From Chryseobacterium sp. BLS98 (lineage in GTDB: Bacteria > Bacteroidota > Bacteroidia > Flavobacteriales > Weeksellaceae), in contig NZ_LFNF01000001.1 of assembly GCF_001045445.1 (NCBI RefSeq), positions 496,001 through 560,000 on the forward strand: DNA of 64,000 bases, in the 5' to 3' direction. The notes beneath the pieces were generated by a model. That model did not search any database, was not told the DNA's origin, and saw only the letters and a list, made by a program, of their open reading frames with translations. Positions 26,627-35,906 of this stretch are shown here, in pieces; positions within the stretch are counted from its first letter, which is position 1, and the number at the start of each line of letters is the position of its first letter. The translations under genes were made by a program, and so were the position numbers.

Positions 26627-27595
26627 ATGGCTTTTATAAAACATATTTCAACATATATTCCTGAAAGAGTCATTTCCAATGAGGAGATCTCCAAAAAATT
26701 TCCTGACTGGGAAAGTGATAAAATTCTGGAAAAAATAGGGATCAGAAATAGAAATATTACCGGAGAAGATGAATTCACCTCAGATATTGCTGTTAAGGCT
26801 CTCAATAAACTCGTTGAAGAATACCAGCTTGATCAATCTGCAGTAGATTACCTGATCGTCTGCACACAGAGCCCGGACTATTTCCTTCCTGCTACCGCCT
26901 GTATTGTACAGGCACAAGCAGGATTAAATACTTCTTGCGGAGCAATAGACATCAATCAGGGATGTTCAGGATATATTTATGGATTATCCTTGGCCAATGC
27001 CCTTATTGACTCTAAAATGATGAAAAATGTAGTTCTGATAACAGCAGAAACCTATTCAAAACACATTCATGAAGACGATAAAGGCAACATCAGCCTTTTT
27101 GGAGATGCAGCCACCGCAACCCTGATCTCTGAAGACGGCGATTATGAAATCCTGAAATTCTCTGTGGGAACCGATGGTGAAGGAGCTAAAAACCTGATCG
27201 TTAAAAACGGTGCTGTCAGAAATCAAAAAACAGAAGACAAACAAGATAAAGATAATTATCTTCACATGAACGGCCCGAAGATTTTTGATTTCACCTCAAA
27301 AGCCATTCCCGGTCTTGTAGAAGAAAACCTGAAAAAAAACGGATTTGAAAAAAGTGATATTGATACTTTCATTTTCCATCAGGCCAATACCTTTATGCTG
27401 GATTTCCTGAGAAAAAGAATTAATATTCCACAGGAAAACTTCGTGATCGATATGCTGGATTATGGCAATACCGTATCATCCACCATTCCTATTGCTTTTA
27501 AGAATTCATTTACAACAAGAGATTCCAAAAACGTAATGCTTGTAGGTTTTGGCGTAGGCTATTCCTGGGGAGCAGTCTGTCTGAAAAAAAAATAA
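26627..27595 (+). CDS. KAS III (FabH-like) ketoacyl-ACP synthase, copy 1
   Basis: 322 residues of the FabH fold with the full catalytic triad: Cys113 in [12 protein letters not shown], His251 in FIFHQANTF and Asn281 in [11 protein letters not shown]. It could condense an acyl-CoA with malonyl-ACP on the adjacent ACP, or, as with some KAS III relatives, transfer an acyl group directly. Dedicated to the cassette by position. Clearly paralogous to the KAS III at 56129-57103 (shared AENLIVKKGA-like and [12 protein letters not shown] stretches). No ketoreductase is present, so further chain processing would need housekeeping enzymes. Confidence 0.9.
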   Translation: MAFIKHISTYIPERVISNEEISKKFPDWESDKILEKIGIRNRNITGEDEFTSDIAVKALNKLVEEYQLDQSAVDYLIVCTQSPDYFLPATACIVQAQAGLNTSCGAIDINQGCSGYIYGLSLANALIDSKMMKNVVLITAETYSKHIHEDDKGNISLFGDAATATLISEDGDYEILKFSVGTDGEGAKNLIVKNGAVRNQKTEDKQDKDNYLHMNGPKIFDFTSKAIPGLVEENLKKNGFEKSDIDTFIFHQANTFMLDFLRKRINIPQENFVIDMLDYGNTVSSTIPIAFKNSFTTRDSKNVMLVGFGVGYSWGAVCLKKK

Positions 27596-27617
27596 TGGAG
27601 CGCTAAAAAATAATATT

Positions 27618-28718
27618 ATGATAAAATTCCTTGATCTTCAAAAGGTCAATTTACAGCATCAGGAGGAGATTGAAAACAAGCTTTTAAGTGTTTTCCGAAG
27701 CGGATGGTATTTGCTGGGAAGTGAACTTAAAAACTTTGAAACCAATCTGGCTTCATATATCGGCTCAGAATACGCTTTGGGAGTAGCCAACGGATTGGAT
27801 GCTTTACGCCTCATCTTCAGAGCCTATATAGAATTAGGCTTCATGCAGCCTGGTGATGAAGTTATAGTACCGGCCAATACTTATATCGCTTCAGTACTGG
27901 CTTTATCAGATAATGGGCTGGTTCCTGTATTTGTAGAGCCGGATGCAAGCACTTATAATATTGACATTTCAAAAATTGAAGAGAGCATAACCCCTAAAAC
28001 CAAAGCCATCCTGATTGTTCACCTTCAGGGAAGAATTGTTTTTTCAGAAGAGCTTAAAAATATAGCAGTAAAACATAACCTGAAAATTGTAGAAGACAAT
28101 GCCCAGGCTATTGGCGCAGAATGGAAAGGAATCAAATCAGGAAATCTCGGAGATGCTGCTGGTTTCAGCTTTTATCCCGGAAAAAACCTTGGAGCAATAG
28201 GTGATGCGGGCGCCGTAACCACGAATGATAAAGAATTGTTTGAGGCCATCCGTGCCATAGCCAACTACGGTTCAAACCAGAAATACGTTAATATTTACAA
28301 GGGATTAAATTCCAGGCTGGACGAAATTCAGGCTGCCGTTCTGGATGTGAAGCTGAAATATATAGGTCATGAAAACGGTACCCGAAGAGAAGTAGCTAAG
28401 CGTTTTATTGCCGGGATTAACAACCCAAAAATCATTCTTCCCGAAAATCCTGCCGATGAAAATGAACATGTGTGGCATGTTTTTGTGATAAGAACAGAAA
28501 AAAGGGACGAACTTCAGGCTTATTTAACAGAAAAAGGGATCAGCACGATCATCCACTACCCTATTCCGCCCCATAAACAGGATGCTTATAAAGAATATAA
28601 TCATCTTTCCTTCCCCGTTACTGAAAAAATGCATGAAGAAGTACTGAGCCTTCCCATTTCTTCTGTTTTGGAAGAAAAAGAGATTCAGGCAATCATAGAA
28701 GCGGTTAACGGATTCTAA
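27618..28718 (+). CDS. DegT/DnrJ/EryC1/StrS sugar aminotransferase (FdtB/QdtB type)
   Basis: PLP enzyme that aminates a 3-keto-6-deoxy dTDP-sugar. 366 residues: NGLDALRL (58-65), EDNAQAIGA (159-167) with PLP-contacting Asp160 and Gln163, and [17 protein letters not shown] (183-199) with Schiff-base Lys189. The FYPGKNLGA form and its position with the FdtA-type isomerase support a 3-aminotransferase. Last gene of the cassette; a degenerating gene-free region follows. Confidence 0.92.
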   Translation: MIKFLDLQKVNLQHQEEIENKLLSVFRSGWYLLGSELKNFETNLASYIGSEYALGVANGLDALRLIFRAYIELGFMQPGDEVIVPANTYIASVLALSDNGLVPVFVEPDASTYNIDISKIEESITPKTKAILIVHLQGRIVFSEELKNIAVKHNLKIVEDNAQAIGAEWKGIKSGNLGDAAGFSFYPGKNLGAIGDAGAVTTNDKELFEAIRAIANYGSNQKYVNIYKGLNSRLDEIQAAVLDVKLKYIGHENGTRREVAKRFIAGINNPKIILPENPADENEHVWHVFVIRTEKRDELQAYLTEKGISTIIHYPIPPHKQDAYKEYNHLSFPVTEKMHEEVLSLPISSVLEEKEIQAIIEAVNGF

Positions 28719-28800
28719 GTTAAGTGAATAATATCATTGTTATCACGGAATGTGTCCAAACATCCGCCTCCAAATAATAATTCACATTATAAATTAAGGA

Positions 28801-28830
28801 AACTATTGGCTTTATAGCTAATAGTTTTTT
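28801..28830 (+). terminator. Terminator after the aminotransferase (copy 2 of the repeated hairpin)
   Basis: AACTATT (28801-28807) and AATAGTT (28820-28826) followed by TTTTG. The core differs by one base from the hairpin after rfbA at 25257-25282. Confidence 0.65.
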
Positions 28831-28905
28831 GTTCATAATAACAAATATTAATATATTCGTTGTACTTTTCTATTTTATGTGAACAATTTTTCATCACCAA
28901 AAAAG

Positions 28906-28934
28906 TTGAATAAGAATTAATTATTTTAAATTTG
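28906..28934 (+). promoter_or_regulatory. Intact promoter of a vanished gene
   Basis: -33 TTG (28906-28908), 18-base spacer, -7 TAAATTTG (28927-28934): a good match to the Bacteroidota consensus. Only a 28-codon ORF starting at 28951 follows, so it seems to drive a decayed gene or read through toward the transporter genes. Confidence 0.5.
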
Positions 28935-28986
28935 CAAAAACCCTATACAAATGAATGAAACAAAACAAAATCTGGATAAAACCGAT

Positions 28987-29037
28987 AGGCTACATAATTA
29001 TTTCAGAATCTTTCGAAAACCCCTACGAATGTAGCCT
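28987..29037. repeat. Perfect 9-base inverted repeat with long spacer
   Basis: AGGCTACAT (28987-28995) and ATGTAGCCT (29029-29037), separated by 33 bases. No T-tract follows. It may be a remnant of a mobile-element end or a fold-back structure in decayed DNA. Confidence 0.4.
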
Positions 29038-29147
29038 TACAATTCATCTGATTCCCAGGTTCCCCAATACAATATCCTAATTTATGAATTACACATAATT
29101 GAAAAATAATTTGTACCTCAGATAAGAAAACCATTTTCAGAAAATCA

Positions 29148-29262
29148 AGGAAAGACAAGAATTTAAATCAATTGTACAGTTCATTAGCCAATGAAGACAA
29201 GCTGATTGAAACAGCCGAAAAATTGGAAAGCGGATAGGGTGAATAGCTAAAATCATCAATAA
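29148..29262 (+). pseudogene. Remnant of an rfbA 3' end
   Basis: The stretch 29190-29260 aligns by eye with the last codons of rfbA: AATGAAGACAAGCTGATTGA and AACAGCCGAAAAATTGGAAA correspond to the rfbA bases coding [20 protein letters not shown]. Reading it gives NEDKLIETAEKLESG, then an in-frame stop where Tyr is expected, then GE and another stop. The upstream part (RQEFKSI) matches RQGFKIG of rfbA with a deletion after it. A degraded copy of the rfbA terminator follows at 29290. It is a dead copy of the intact gene at 24367. Confidence 0.7.
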
Positions 29263-29415
29263 ACAGCAATTCTATTTTAAATATTTACAAACCATTTATC
29301 GTTATGATTAATAGTTTCTACCTATAACAACAAATACCCATACATTAGTTGTTGTTTTCTGGTTTATATAAACAATAATCCATAAACCTGAAAATGCAAA
29401 GATATTTAATTATTA

Positions 29416-29423
29416 TAAATTTG
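29416..29423 (+). promoter_or_regulatory. Candidate -7 box for the ABC transporter operon
   Basis: TAAATTTG, 15 bases before the TTG start of wzm; the related box at 28927-28934 is its duplicate. The -33 element of this copy is degraded. Confidence 0.4.
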
Positions 29424-29437
29424 TAAAAAAATCTACT

Positions 29438-30280
29438 TTGAAAACCGTAGTATACACATCTGATAAAAAAACACATTTTTTCCTGGAGCTTAAGTCAATT
29501 TGGCGGGATATTAAATCCTCCAATTTTTTGGCCTATCAAATGACCAAAAGGGATATACAATCTCAACACAGACAGTCTCTGCTTGGTTTCTTTTGGATTC
29601 TGGCCCCCGTCATTATAAATTCCCTGGTTTGGTTATTCTTAAATGGAGCAGGCGTAGTAAAAGTAAACACTCCCGACGGAACACCTTATCCTGTTTTTGT
29701 TATTTTAGGAACCACAATATGGAGTATCTTCGCTGAAGCTATCCAAAGCCCTATTATTTCGGTAAATGCAGGAAAATCGATTATTTCAAAAATCAATTTC
29801 CCAAAAGAAGCGTTGTTAATGAAAGGTTTTTATACCTCTCTTTTTAATTTAATTATAAAAATGGTGCCTATTATAGGTATTTTAATAATTTATAAAATCG
29901 CTCCTTCCTGGAATCTGCTTCTTTTTCCTTTTTATATTTTAGCTCTAACCCTCTTCGCTTTCACCATAGGATTAATTATTACCCCACTGGGATTAATCTA
30001 TACCGATATAAGTAAAATACTCATTACAGGCATTCCTTTTTTAATGTATGTTACACCTGTAGTATATGCTGTACCGGCAATAGGAGTTTTTAAATTTTTA
30101 TTTAAACTTAACCCACTAACTTATTTAATTAATGATACCCGAAATACTTTGGTAGGAGCAGAAATACATTCTTTGATGTTCACAATCATTGTAACGGTTG
30201 TCAGTTTTATCGTTTTATTAATTGGCCTGGTTATTTTTAGAAAATCGATGCCAATAGTTATTGAAAAAATTGCAGGATAA
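29438..30280 (+). CDS. wzm: Polysaccharide ABC-2 transporter permease (Wzm type)
   Basis: Inner membrane permease exporting a complete glycan on its lipid carrier. About 280 residues with six hydrophobic segments and the family N terminus MTKRDIQSQHRQSLLGFFWILAP (around 35-57), an amphipathic helix before the first membrane span. The start is TTG at 29438: the first ATG is at about codon 35 and would cut into the conserved amphipathic helix. Its stop shares a base with the wzt start. The pair indicates ABC-dependent rather than Wzx/Wzy export. Confidence 0.93.
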   Translation: MKTVVYTSDKKTHFFLELKSIWRDIKSSNFLAYQMTKRDIQSQHRQSLLGFFWILAPVIINSLVWLFLNGAGVVKVNTPDGTPYPVFVILGTTIWSIFAEAIQSPIISVNAGKSIISKINFPKEALLMKGFYTSLFNLIIKMVPIIGILIIYKIAPSWNLLLFPFYILALTLFAFTIGLIITPLGLIYTDISKILITGIPFLMYVTPVVYAVPAIGVFKFLFKLNPLTYLINDTRNTLVGAEIHSLMFTIIVTVVSFIVLLIGLVIFRKSMPIVIEKIAG

Positions 30281-31476
30281 TGGAAAAAGATAGAGAGGTA
30301 TTAGTATCGGTACAGAATGTATCTAAAAAATTCAGCAAAAACCTGAAGAGCTCACTTAAGTATGGAGCCTCAGATATTATCCGCAGTACACTTGGTTTGT
30401 CCATAAATAAAGAATTACGCCCCCAGGAATTCTGGGCCGTAAAAGATGTTAGCTTTGAACTAGCAAGAGGAGAATGCATTGGCTTAATTGGTCATAACGG
30501 TGCCGGAAAATCGTCTCTTTTAAAAGTTTTAAACGGATTATATGCTCCGGATAAAGGCCAGATTGTCATGAAAGGGAAAATAGGAGCCCTGATAGAATTA
30601 GGTGCCGGTTTCAATCCGATACTTACAGGTCGGGAAAATATATATAACAACGCCTCCATTTTAGGGTTTACTAAAAAAGAAGTTGAAGAAAAAATACAAT
30701 CTATCATAGATTTTTCGGAAATTAATGACTTTATAGATACACCCGTACAAAACTATTCTTCAGGAATGAAGGTGCGTTTAGGCTTTGCTGTTGCGGCTCA
30801 TCTTGAGCCGGATATTCTGATTATTGATGAGGTATTAGCAGTTGGAGATTTAGGCTTTGTTTTAAAATGTTTTAGTAAAATTGACGAATTACTTCCTCAC
30901 ACAGCCGTAATCTTTGTTTCTCACAGTATGCCTATGGTTTCCCGCATCTGTAACGAAATAATCTTAATGGATCATGGTAAAGTTGAATATCAGGGAAAAG
31001 AAATAGGAAAAGGGATACAGCTTTATTACAACAAGTTCTCAAATAATAGCGAAAATAAAGTATACGACAATGGTATTTTAGAATTCATCTCGGTACAAAC
31101 GGATCTTATGAATAATGAAATACACCGTAATCAGGACTTTAACCTTACTTTTGAATTCAAAATAAATAAACCTCTTGATAAATTACCTACTTTATATCTT
31201 GAATTTAAAGATAAAGAGCAAAAGCCAATTGCCGGAATCACTATTCAGGAACCCCGGGAAGATATAAACCAATCCACAAAAATTGTCTACAAAACAACTG
31301 TAAAAAATCCTCTTTTCACTTTAGGAAAATACATTATGGATGTAGGATTATATGACCCTGCCACAGAATCCCCCTATCTTAGAATCAATAATATTCTAGA
31401 GTTTACGGTAGGTGGGGAAAAAGAACAATGGATACCGTTTGAGCTTGATAGCGAAAATATCATAACTTTACAATAA
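30280..31476 (+). CDS. wzt: Polysaccharide ABC transporter ATPase with C-terminal domain (Wzt type)
   Basis: ATPase partner of the permease. Walker A GHNGAGKSS (71-79), signature YSSGMKVRLGFA (159-170), Walker B ILIIDE (179-184), and the H-loop in VIFVSHSMPMV. The nucleotide-binding domain ends near 245; residues 255-398 form a beta-rich C-terminal domain (LEFISVQTDLMNNEIHRNQDFNLTFEF...). In characterised Wzt proteins such a domain binds a modified non-reducing end of the glycan, so the export signal here may be a terminal modification made in this cluster. Confidence 0.93.
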   Translation: MEKDREVLVSVQNVSKKFSKNLKSSLKYGASDIIRSTLGLSINKELRPQEFWAVKDVSFELARGECIGLIGHNGAGKSSLLKVLNGLYAPDKGQIVMKGKIGALIELGAGFNPILTGRENIYNNASILGFTKKEVEEKIQSIIDFSEINDFIDTPVQNYSSGMKVRLGFAVAAHLEPDILIIDEVLAVGDLGFVLKCFSKIDELLPHTAVIFVSHSMPMVSRICNEIILMDHGKVEYQGKEIGKGIQLYYNKFSNNSENKVYDNGILEFISVQTDLMNNEIHRNQDFNLTFEFKINKPLDKLPTLYLEFKDKEQKPIAGITIQEPREDINQSTKIVYKTTVKNPLFTLGKYIMDVGLYDPATESPYLRINNILEFTVGGEKEQWIPFELDSENIITLQ

Positions 31477-31485
31477 AATTTATTT

Positions 31486-32568
31486 ATGATTCCCGTAACA
31501 CAACCCTTTCTGCCACCTCAGGAAGAATATGAGAAATATATAAACGGTATCTGGAAAAGAAACTGGCTTACCAATATGGGGCCACTGGCCAGTCAACTTG
31601 AAATGGAGCTTAAAGATCATTTAAAGCTCAATCATTTGCTGTTTGTAACCAACGGAACTGTTGCCATCCAGATGGCAATAAAAGCACTGGAAATTTCTGG
31701 TGAAGTAATTACTACTCCGTTTTCTTTTATTGCAACCACCAGCTCAATTGTTTGGGAAGGATGTACTCCCGTTTTTGTTGATATAGATGATAAAACTCTG
31801 TGTATCGATGCAAACAAAATTGAAGAAGCTATCACAGAAAAAACCACGGCCATCCTTGCCACCCATGTTTATGGAAACCCATGCGATGTGGAAGCAATAG
31901 ACGCAATTGCAAAGAAACATAATCTAAAAGTAATCTATGACGCAGCTCATGCTTTCGGAGTAGAAATAAACGGTAGATCTGTTTTCGAATACGGAGATAT
32001 CTCCACCTGTTCGCTGCATGCTACAAAACTTTACCATAGCGTTGAGGGAGGCTTGTTGATAACAAAAGACCCTGAATTACTAAAAAAGCTTGCTTACATC
32101 AGAAACTTCGGAATTTCAGGATTTGATTCATTCTCTGAATTGGGTCTTAATGGTAAAAACTCAGAATTTCATGCCGCAATGGGACTTGTTAATCTAAAAT
32201 ACATTTCTCAGATCCACGAAAAAAGAAAGGCACTCGCAGAACTCTACGATGAAAAGCTTAAAAATTTACACGCTGTAAAACCTCTCTGGCATTCAAAAGC
32301 TAGTGATAATCATTCTTATTATCCTGTTGTTTTGGAAAGTGAAGAATTATTGCTGAAATTAAAAAAGGAGATGGATAAACAGGAGATTTTTACAAGAAGA
32401 TATTTTTATCCAAGTTTAGCTTCCGCATTGCCCTATTTGCCAAAATTAGAACTTCCTATTACTGAAGATATTGCCAAAAGAGTTTTATGTCTTCCGTTTT
32501 ATTATGATCTTACTTTTGAAGAAGTTGAGTTTATTGCAAGATTAATGTTAAGAATTCAAAATAATTAA
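31486..32568 (+). CDS. Second DegT/DnrJ/EryC1/StrS sugar aminotransferase
   Basis: 360 residues, PLP-dependent. TNGTVAIQMAIKAL (55-68), TTPFSFIATTSSI (76-88), YDAAHAFGV (151-159) and STCSLHATKLYHSVEGG (173-189) with Schiff-base Lys181. The HATK form is seen in VioA-like 4-aminotransferases that act on 4-keto-6-deoxy nucleotide sugars. Next to a NeuD/PglD-like acetyltransferase, so the pair probably makes an N-acetylated 4-amino-4,6-dideoxyhexose (dTDP-Qui4NAc or Fuc4NAc); which epimer is unknown. Confidence 0.88.
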   Translation: MIPVTQPFLPPQEEYEKYINGIWKRNWLTNMGPLASQLEMELKDHLKLNHLLFVTNGTVAIQMAIKALEISGEVITTPFSFIATTSSIVWEGCTPVFVDIDDKTLCIDANKIEEAITEKTTAILATHVYGNPCDVEAIDAIAKKHNLKVIYDAAHAFGVEINGRSVFEYGDISTCSLHATKLYHSVEGGLLITKDPELLKKLAYIRNFGISGFDSFSELGLNGKNSEFHAAMGLVNLKYISQIHEKRKALAELYDEKLKNLHAVKPLWHSKASDNHSYYPVVLESEELLLKLKKEMDKQEIFTRRYFYPSLASALPYLPKLELPITEDIAKRVLCLPFYYDLTFEEVEFIARLMLRIQNN

Positions 32569-32571
32569 ATT

Positions 32572-33204
32572 ATGTTAATAATAGGTGCCAAAGGTTTTGC
32601 AAAAGAGGTGTTGGAAGTCTGCCATCAAAATAATGAATTAGAAAATCTTTATTTATATGATGACGTAAACGAGGATGTCTCTGGAAAATTATACGAAAAA
32701 TTCCCTATCTTAAAGTCATTAGAAGAAGCTAAAGATTATTTTAAAAATGTAGATAACCGTTTTACAATCGGAATTGGAAATCCTGATCTACGGGAAAATC
32801 TTTATAAAAAATTTAAAGCTTTAGGGGGCTTGTTTTATTCCACAATTTCACCAACTTCTATAATAGGACATTATGGAAACAGTATAAAAGAAGGATCTAA
32901 TATTATGCAGCAGGTTATTATTACCAATGATATTGTTGTTGGAAAAGGCGTTATCATCAACCAGCTGTCCTCTATTGGGCACGATGTTGTGATTGGTGAT
33001 TTTGTTGAGATCTGTCCTAGTGTTTCTGTGTCAGGAAACTGTACAATTGGTAATAATACATTTATTGGCACCAATGCTGTTATACTTCCAAAAGTTAATA
33101 TCGGTAATAATGTAGTAATAGGTGCAAGCTCTGTAGTTAATAAAGATGTCCCTGACAACTGTACTGTAATAGGAATACCTGGTAAAGTCATTAAACAAAA
33201 TTAA
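32572..33204 (+). CDS. NeuD/PglD/VioB-like sugar N-acetyltransferase
   Basis: 210 residues. N-terminal nucleotide-sugar-binding Rossmann-like domain (MLIIGAKGFAKEVLEV...) and C-terminal left-handed beta-helix with hexapeptide repeats (IGNNTFIGTNAVILPKVNIGNNVVIGASSVV). SIGHDVVIGDFVEICP contains the expected catalytic His. Acetylates the amino sugar from the preceding aminotransferase using acetyl-CoA. 3 bases downstream of that gene. Confidence 0.88.
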   Translation: MLIIGAKGFAKEVLEVCHQNNELENLYLYDDVNEDVSGKLYEKFPILKSLEEAKDYFKNVDNRFTIGIGNPDLRENLYKKFKALGGLFYSTISPTSIIGHYGNSIKEGSNIMQQVIITNDIVVGKGVIINQLSSIGHDVVIGDFVEICPSVSVSGNCTIGNNTFIGTNAVILPKVNIGNNVVIGASSVVNKDVPDNCTVIGIPGKVIKQN

Positions 33205-33205
33205 T

Positions 33206-34123
33206 ATGTCTCAGAATCCTTTAGTAAGCGTCATCATCATTACTTATAATCAGGAAAATTATATTGGACAAGCAATTAATGGTGTATTAATGCAAAATTT
33301 CTCTGAAAATATTGAGGTAATAATTGCTGATGATAATTCCCCTGACAACACTGAAGAAGTAATAAAATCTTTCTCTGATCATCCTAATTTTGGATGCATT
33401 AAATATTTTAAACATAGAGAAAATATGGGAATGATGCCAAATTTTATTTGGGCGTATAATCAATGTAAAGGTAAATACATCGCATTGTGCGAAGGAGATG
33501 ATTACTGGATCGATTCTTTGAAACTGCAAAAACAGGTCGATTTTCTGGAAAGAAACCCTGAATATAGCCTTACATTTCATAAAATAAAAGAACTTACAAC
33601 CCAAGAAGAAAAATTTACGTTTACTAATCCTGATGAAGAAAAAACATATACTATCAGCGACCTTTCTAAAGAGAATTTTATCATAACTGTTTCAGTAGTT
33701 TTCAAAAAAAACATAGCAACAATGCCGGATTGGTTACAATACTCTCCTATCGGAGATTATCCGTTGCATTTGTTGAATGCATCTTATGGTCTCATAAAAT
33801 ATTTCCCAGATGAAATGGCTGTTTATAGAGTCGGAAGTGGGACGTGGAGCACTCAAAACACAGTAGACCAAATTATAAATACCATGTTTTCTCTGAGATT
33901 CTTATTGCAGCATTTTAAAAATGATAAAGACATTTTTGATCATCTGAAAATACAGTATACTAATTTTCAAAAAACCCTTTTAAGACCTTTTGAAGAAAGA
34001 AAATCATTGGAGATGAAAGTTAAAGATTATAACTACCTTGAAAGTATAACATCTTTTAGTTCTCTTTTAAAAATGGCGAAGATTAAAATTGTTAAGAAGT
34101 TAAAAAATAGAAATTCGAATTAA
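33206..34123 (+). CDS. Glycosyltransferase family 2
   Basis: 305 residues, GT-A fold: PLVSVIIITYNQENYIGQAI at the start, IIADDNSPDNTEEVI, and the DXD-equivalent EGDDYW (96-101). Cytosolic side of the inner membrane, adding one sugar to the growing repeat; donor and acceptor unknown. Immediately follows the acetyltransferase gene. Confidence 0.9.
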   Translation: MSQNPLVSVIIITYNQENYIGQAINGVLMQNFSENIEVIIADDNSPDNTEEVIKSFSDHPNFGCIKYFKHRENMGMMPNFIWAYNQCKGKYIALCEGDDYWIDSLKLQKQVDFLERNPEYSLTFHKIKELTTQEEKFTFTNPDEEKTYTISDLSKENFIITVSVVFKKNIATMPDWLQYSPIGDYPLHLLNASYGLIKYFPDEMAVYRVGSGTWSTQNTVDQIINTMFSLRFLLQHFKNDKDIFDHLKIQYTNFQKTLLRPFEERKSLEMKVKDYNYLESITSFSSLLKMAKIKIVKKLKNRNSN

Positions 34124-34126
34124 CCG

Positions 34127-34723
34127 ATGTTCCAAAAAATAAAAAATTATCTGCATAAAAAAATCTTCAAGATTGTTAAAGATTTTGAAGTACTTGAAGA
34201 GAAAAAAAGCTGGTGGCGATTTATCTCGAAACCGAATATTAATATTCACCATACTTTTGCTCCTCAAGATGTAAATATATTTAAAGGAAATGAAGGAGAA
34301 TTTGGAAATATCATTATTGGCGAAACCTTTTTTGTGAGAGACTACTGCAGGATTTCGGTTCTTCCGGGGGCTACACTAAACATTGGAAAAGGAGTTTTTT
34401 TCAACAATTATTCTTCTATTAACTGCCTGAACAGTATAACTATCGGAGATAATTCTATTTTTGGAGAAGGCGTAAAAATATACGACCACAATCATAAATA
34501 TGGATTTATTCCTGATTTTTCAGTCCACAAAAATGATTACACAAAAGCACCGGTAATCATCGGTAAAAATTGCTGGATCGGCAGTAATACAGTCATTCTG
34601 AAAGGTGTGGAAATCGGAGATAACTGCATCATCGGAGCAGGATGTGTTATTCATAAATCAGTGCCTGCCAACACAATTATAAAAAACAGTCAAAATTTAA
34701 TCCCTGAATCTTTACAAAAATGA
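34127..34723 (+). CDS. Left-handed beta-helix O-acyltransferase
   Basis: 198 residues, hexapeptide-repeat protein of the maltose/galactoside O-acetyltransferase type, with IYDHNHKYG (118-125, catalytic His121 or 123) and KAPVIIGKNCWIGSNTVILKGVEIGDNCIIGAGCVI. Probably O-acetylates a sugar of the glycan before export. Clearly paralogous to the protein at 53176-53718. Its last four bases overlap the next gene's start. Confidence 0.85.
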   Translation: MFQKIKNYLHKKIFKIVKDFEVLEEKKSWWRFISKPNINIHHTFAPQDVNIFKGNEGEFGNIIIGETFFVRDYCRISVLPGATLNIGKGVFFNNYSSINCLNSITIGDNSIFGEGVKIYDHNHKYGFIPDFSVHKNDYTKAPVIIGKNCWIGSNTVILKGVEIGDNCIIGAGCVIHKSVPANTIIKNSQNLIPESLQK

Positions 34724-35904
34724 GTGAAACAAAAAAGATATTATTAATATCCCATGAAGCATCTTTATCAGGAGCACCTATTCTGGTCTTAAGCTTACTA
34801 AAAAAATTAAAGCAGCAAAGAAAAGACTTTACAATTGATGTTCTGTTATTAAGACCGGGACAGTTGTATGAAGATTTTGCAAAGCTTTCTGATAATAAAA
34901 TTCTTGTCGCCAATCACTTCAACCAATCCTTATCTTTTGTAAACAGAAATTTTAAAAAATTGCAGAATGCCTTCTTCCCAAAACAGGAAAGCAAAGAACA
35001 ACAGATTGAAAAAGTAACAGGGAAACTTCTTCAGAATAATTATGATCTGGTATATGCCAATACAGCAGAAACTTTGGAATGGACAATCCCGTTTTACAAG
35101 AAAAATATTCCTACCATCGTTGCTATTCATGAGCTTACTTTTGGTATGGAAAGTTCTTATCCGAAAGATTTTATTTTAAAAAATATTTCCAATGTATCCA
35201 TGATTATTGCGGGTTCAAACGCTGTGGCAGACAACCTTATCAACAGATACAACGCCGATCCGAAAAAAGTAACAGCCATTCACTCTTTTGTAGATGAAAA
35301 GTTGGAGATTCAAAAAGATAAGCAACAGATAAAAAAGGAATTAAATATCACTGGATCCGATATAATTCTGGGTATTGCAAGTTCTCAGGAATTAAGAAAA
35401 GGAACCGATCTTGTTCCACTTTTAGTAAAAAAGATTTCGGATAAAGCAGATATCAATTTTAAATTCATCAATCTGGGTGGCTCATCCAAAAGCGGTCCTG
35501 TAAAATGTTCTAAAATTGATGCTGAAAAACTGGGTGTTGAAGACAAAATAATATATGTCGATCACAATAAAACGCCTAACGATTACATCAATATTTTTGA
35601 TATCTTTCTTTTGTTATCAAGAGAAGATCCTTTCCCATTGGTAATGCTCACTGCTGCAAAACTTCATAAGCCTATTGTTGCTTTTGAGAAAAGCGGGGGT
35701 GCTGTAGAATTTTTAGAAAACGGTCATGGAATTCTGGCACCTTATCTTGATCTTGATACAATGGCCAATGAAGTCATAAAACTCATGAAAGATTCCGGAC
35801 TAAGAGAAACTTATGGAGAAAGTATCAATAAAAGACTGGAAAATGAATATTCTGATAAAGAACTTACCAATAAAATTTTTACACTAATTGATAGTTTTCT
35901 TTAA
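34720..35904 (+). CDS. Glycosyltransferase family 4
   Basis: 394 residues, GT-B. N-terminal domain starts ILLISHEASLSGAPILVLSLL; donor-binding half has GIASSQELRKGTDLVPLL and SREDPFPLVMLTAAKLHKPIVAF, in which the usual E-x7-E acid pair is altered (E near the start, Ala instead of the second Glu). Overlaps the preceding gene by 4 bases (ATGA). Confidence 0.88.
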   Translation: MSETKKILLISHEASLSGAPILVLSLLKKLKQQRKDFTIDVLLLRPGQLYEDFAKLSDNKILVANHFNQSLSFVNRNFKKLQNAFFPKQESKEQQIEKVTGKLLQNNYDLVYANTAETLEWTIPFYKKNIPTIVAIHELTFGMESSYPKDFILKNISNVSMIIAGSNAVADNLINRYNADPKKVTAIHSFVDEKLEIQKDKQQIKKELNITGSDIILGIASSQELRKGTDLVPLLVKKISDKADINFKFINLGGSSKSGPVKCSKIDAEKLGVEDKIIYVDHNKTPNDYINIFDIFLLLSREDPFPLVMLTAAKLHKPIVAFEKSGGAVEFLENGHGILAPYLDLDTMANEVIKLMKDSGLRETYGESINKRLENEYSDKELTNKIFTLIDSFL

Positions 35905-35906
35905 TT

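Larger units (their letters stand above)
28719..29437. other. Gene desert with a decayed tandem duplication
   Basis: No intact gene. Two related segments can be aligned by eye: 28801-28940 and 29290-29430. Each has an AACTATT...AATAGTT-type hairpin, then a diverged ATAACAAATA...TTGTTTTCT...AACAAT stretch, then a TAAATTTG -7 box. Between them lie a 28-codon ORF (28951-29037), an inverted repeat and the rfbA remnant. This reads as the scar of past gene loss or replacement inside the glycan locus. Confidence 0.7.

Noticed and set aside
28951..29037. 28-codon ORF after the duplicated promoter
   Set aside because: Too short and lies in visibly decayed sequence; recorded as part of the scar rather than as a gene.
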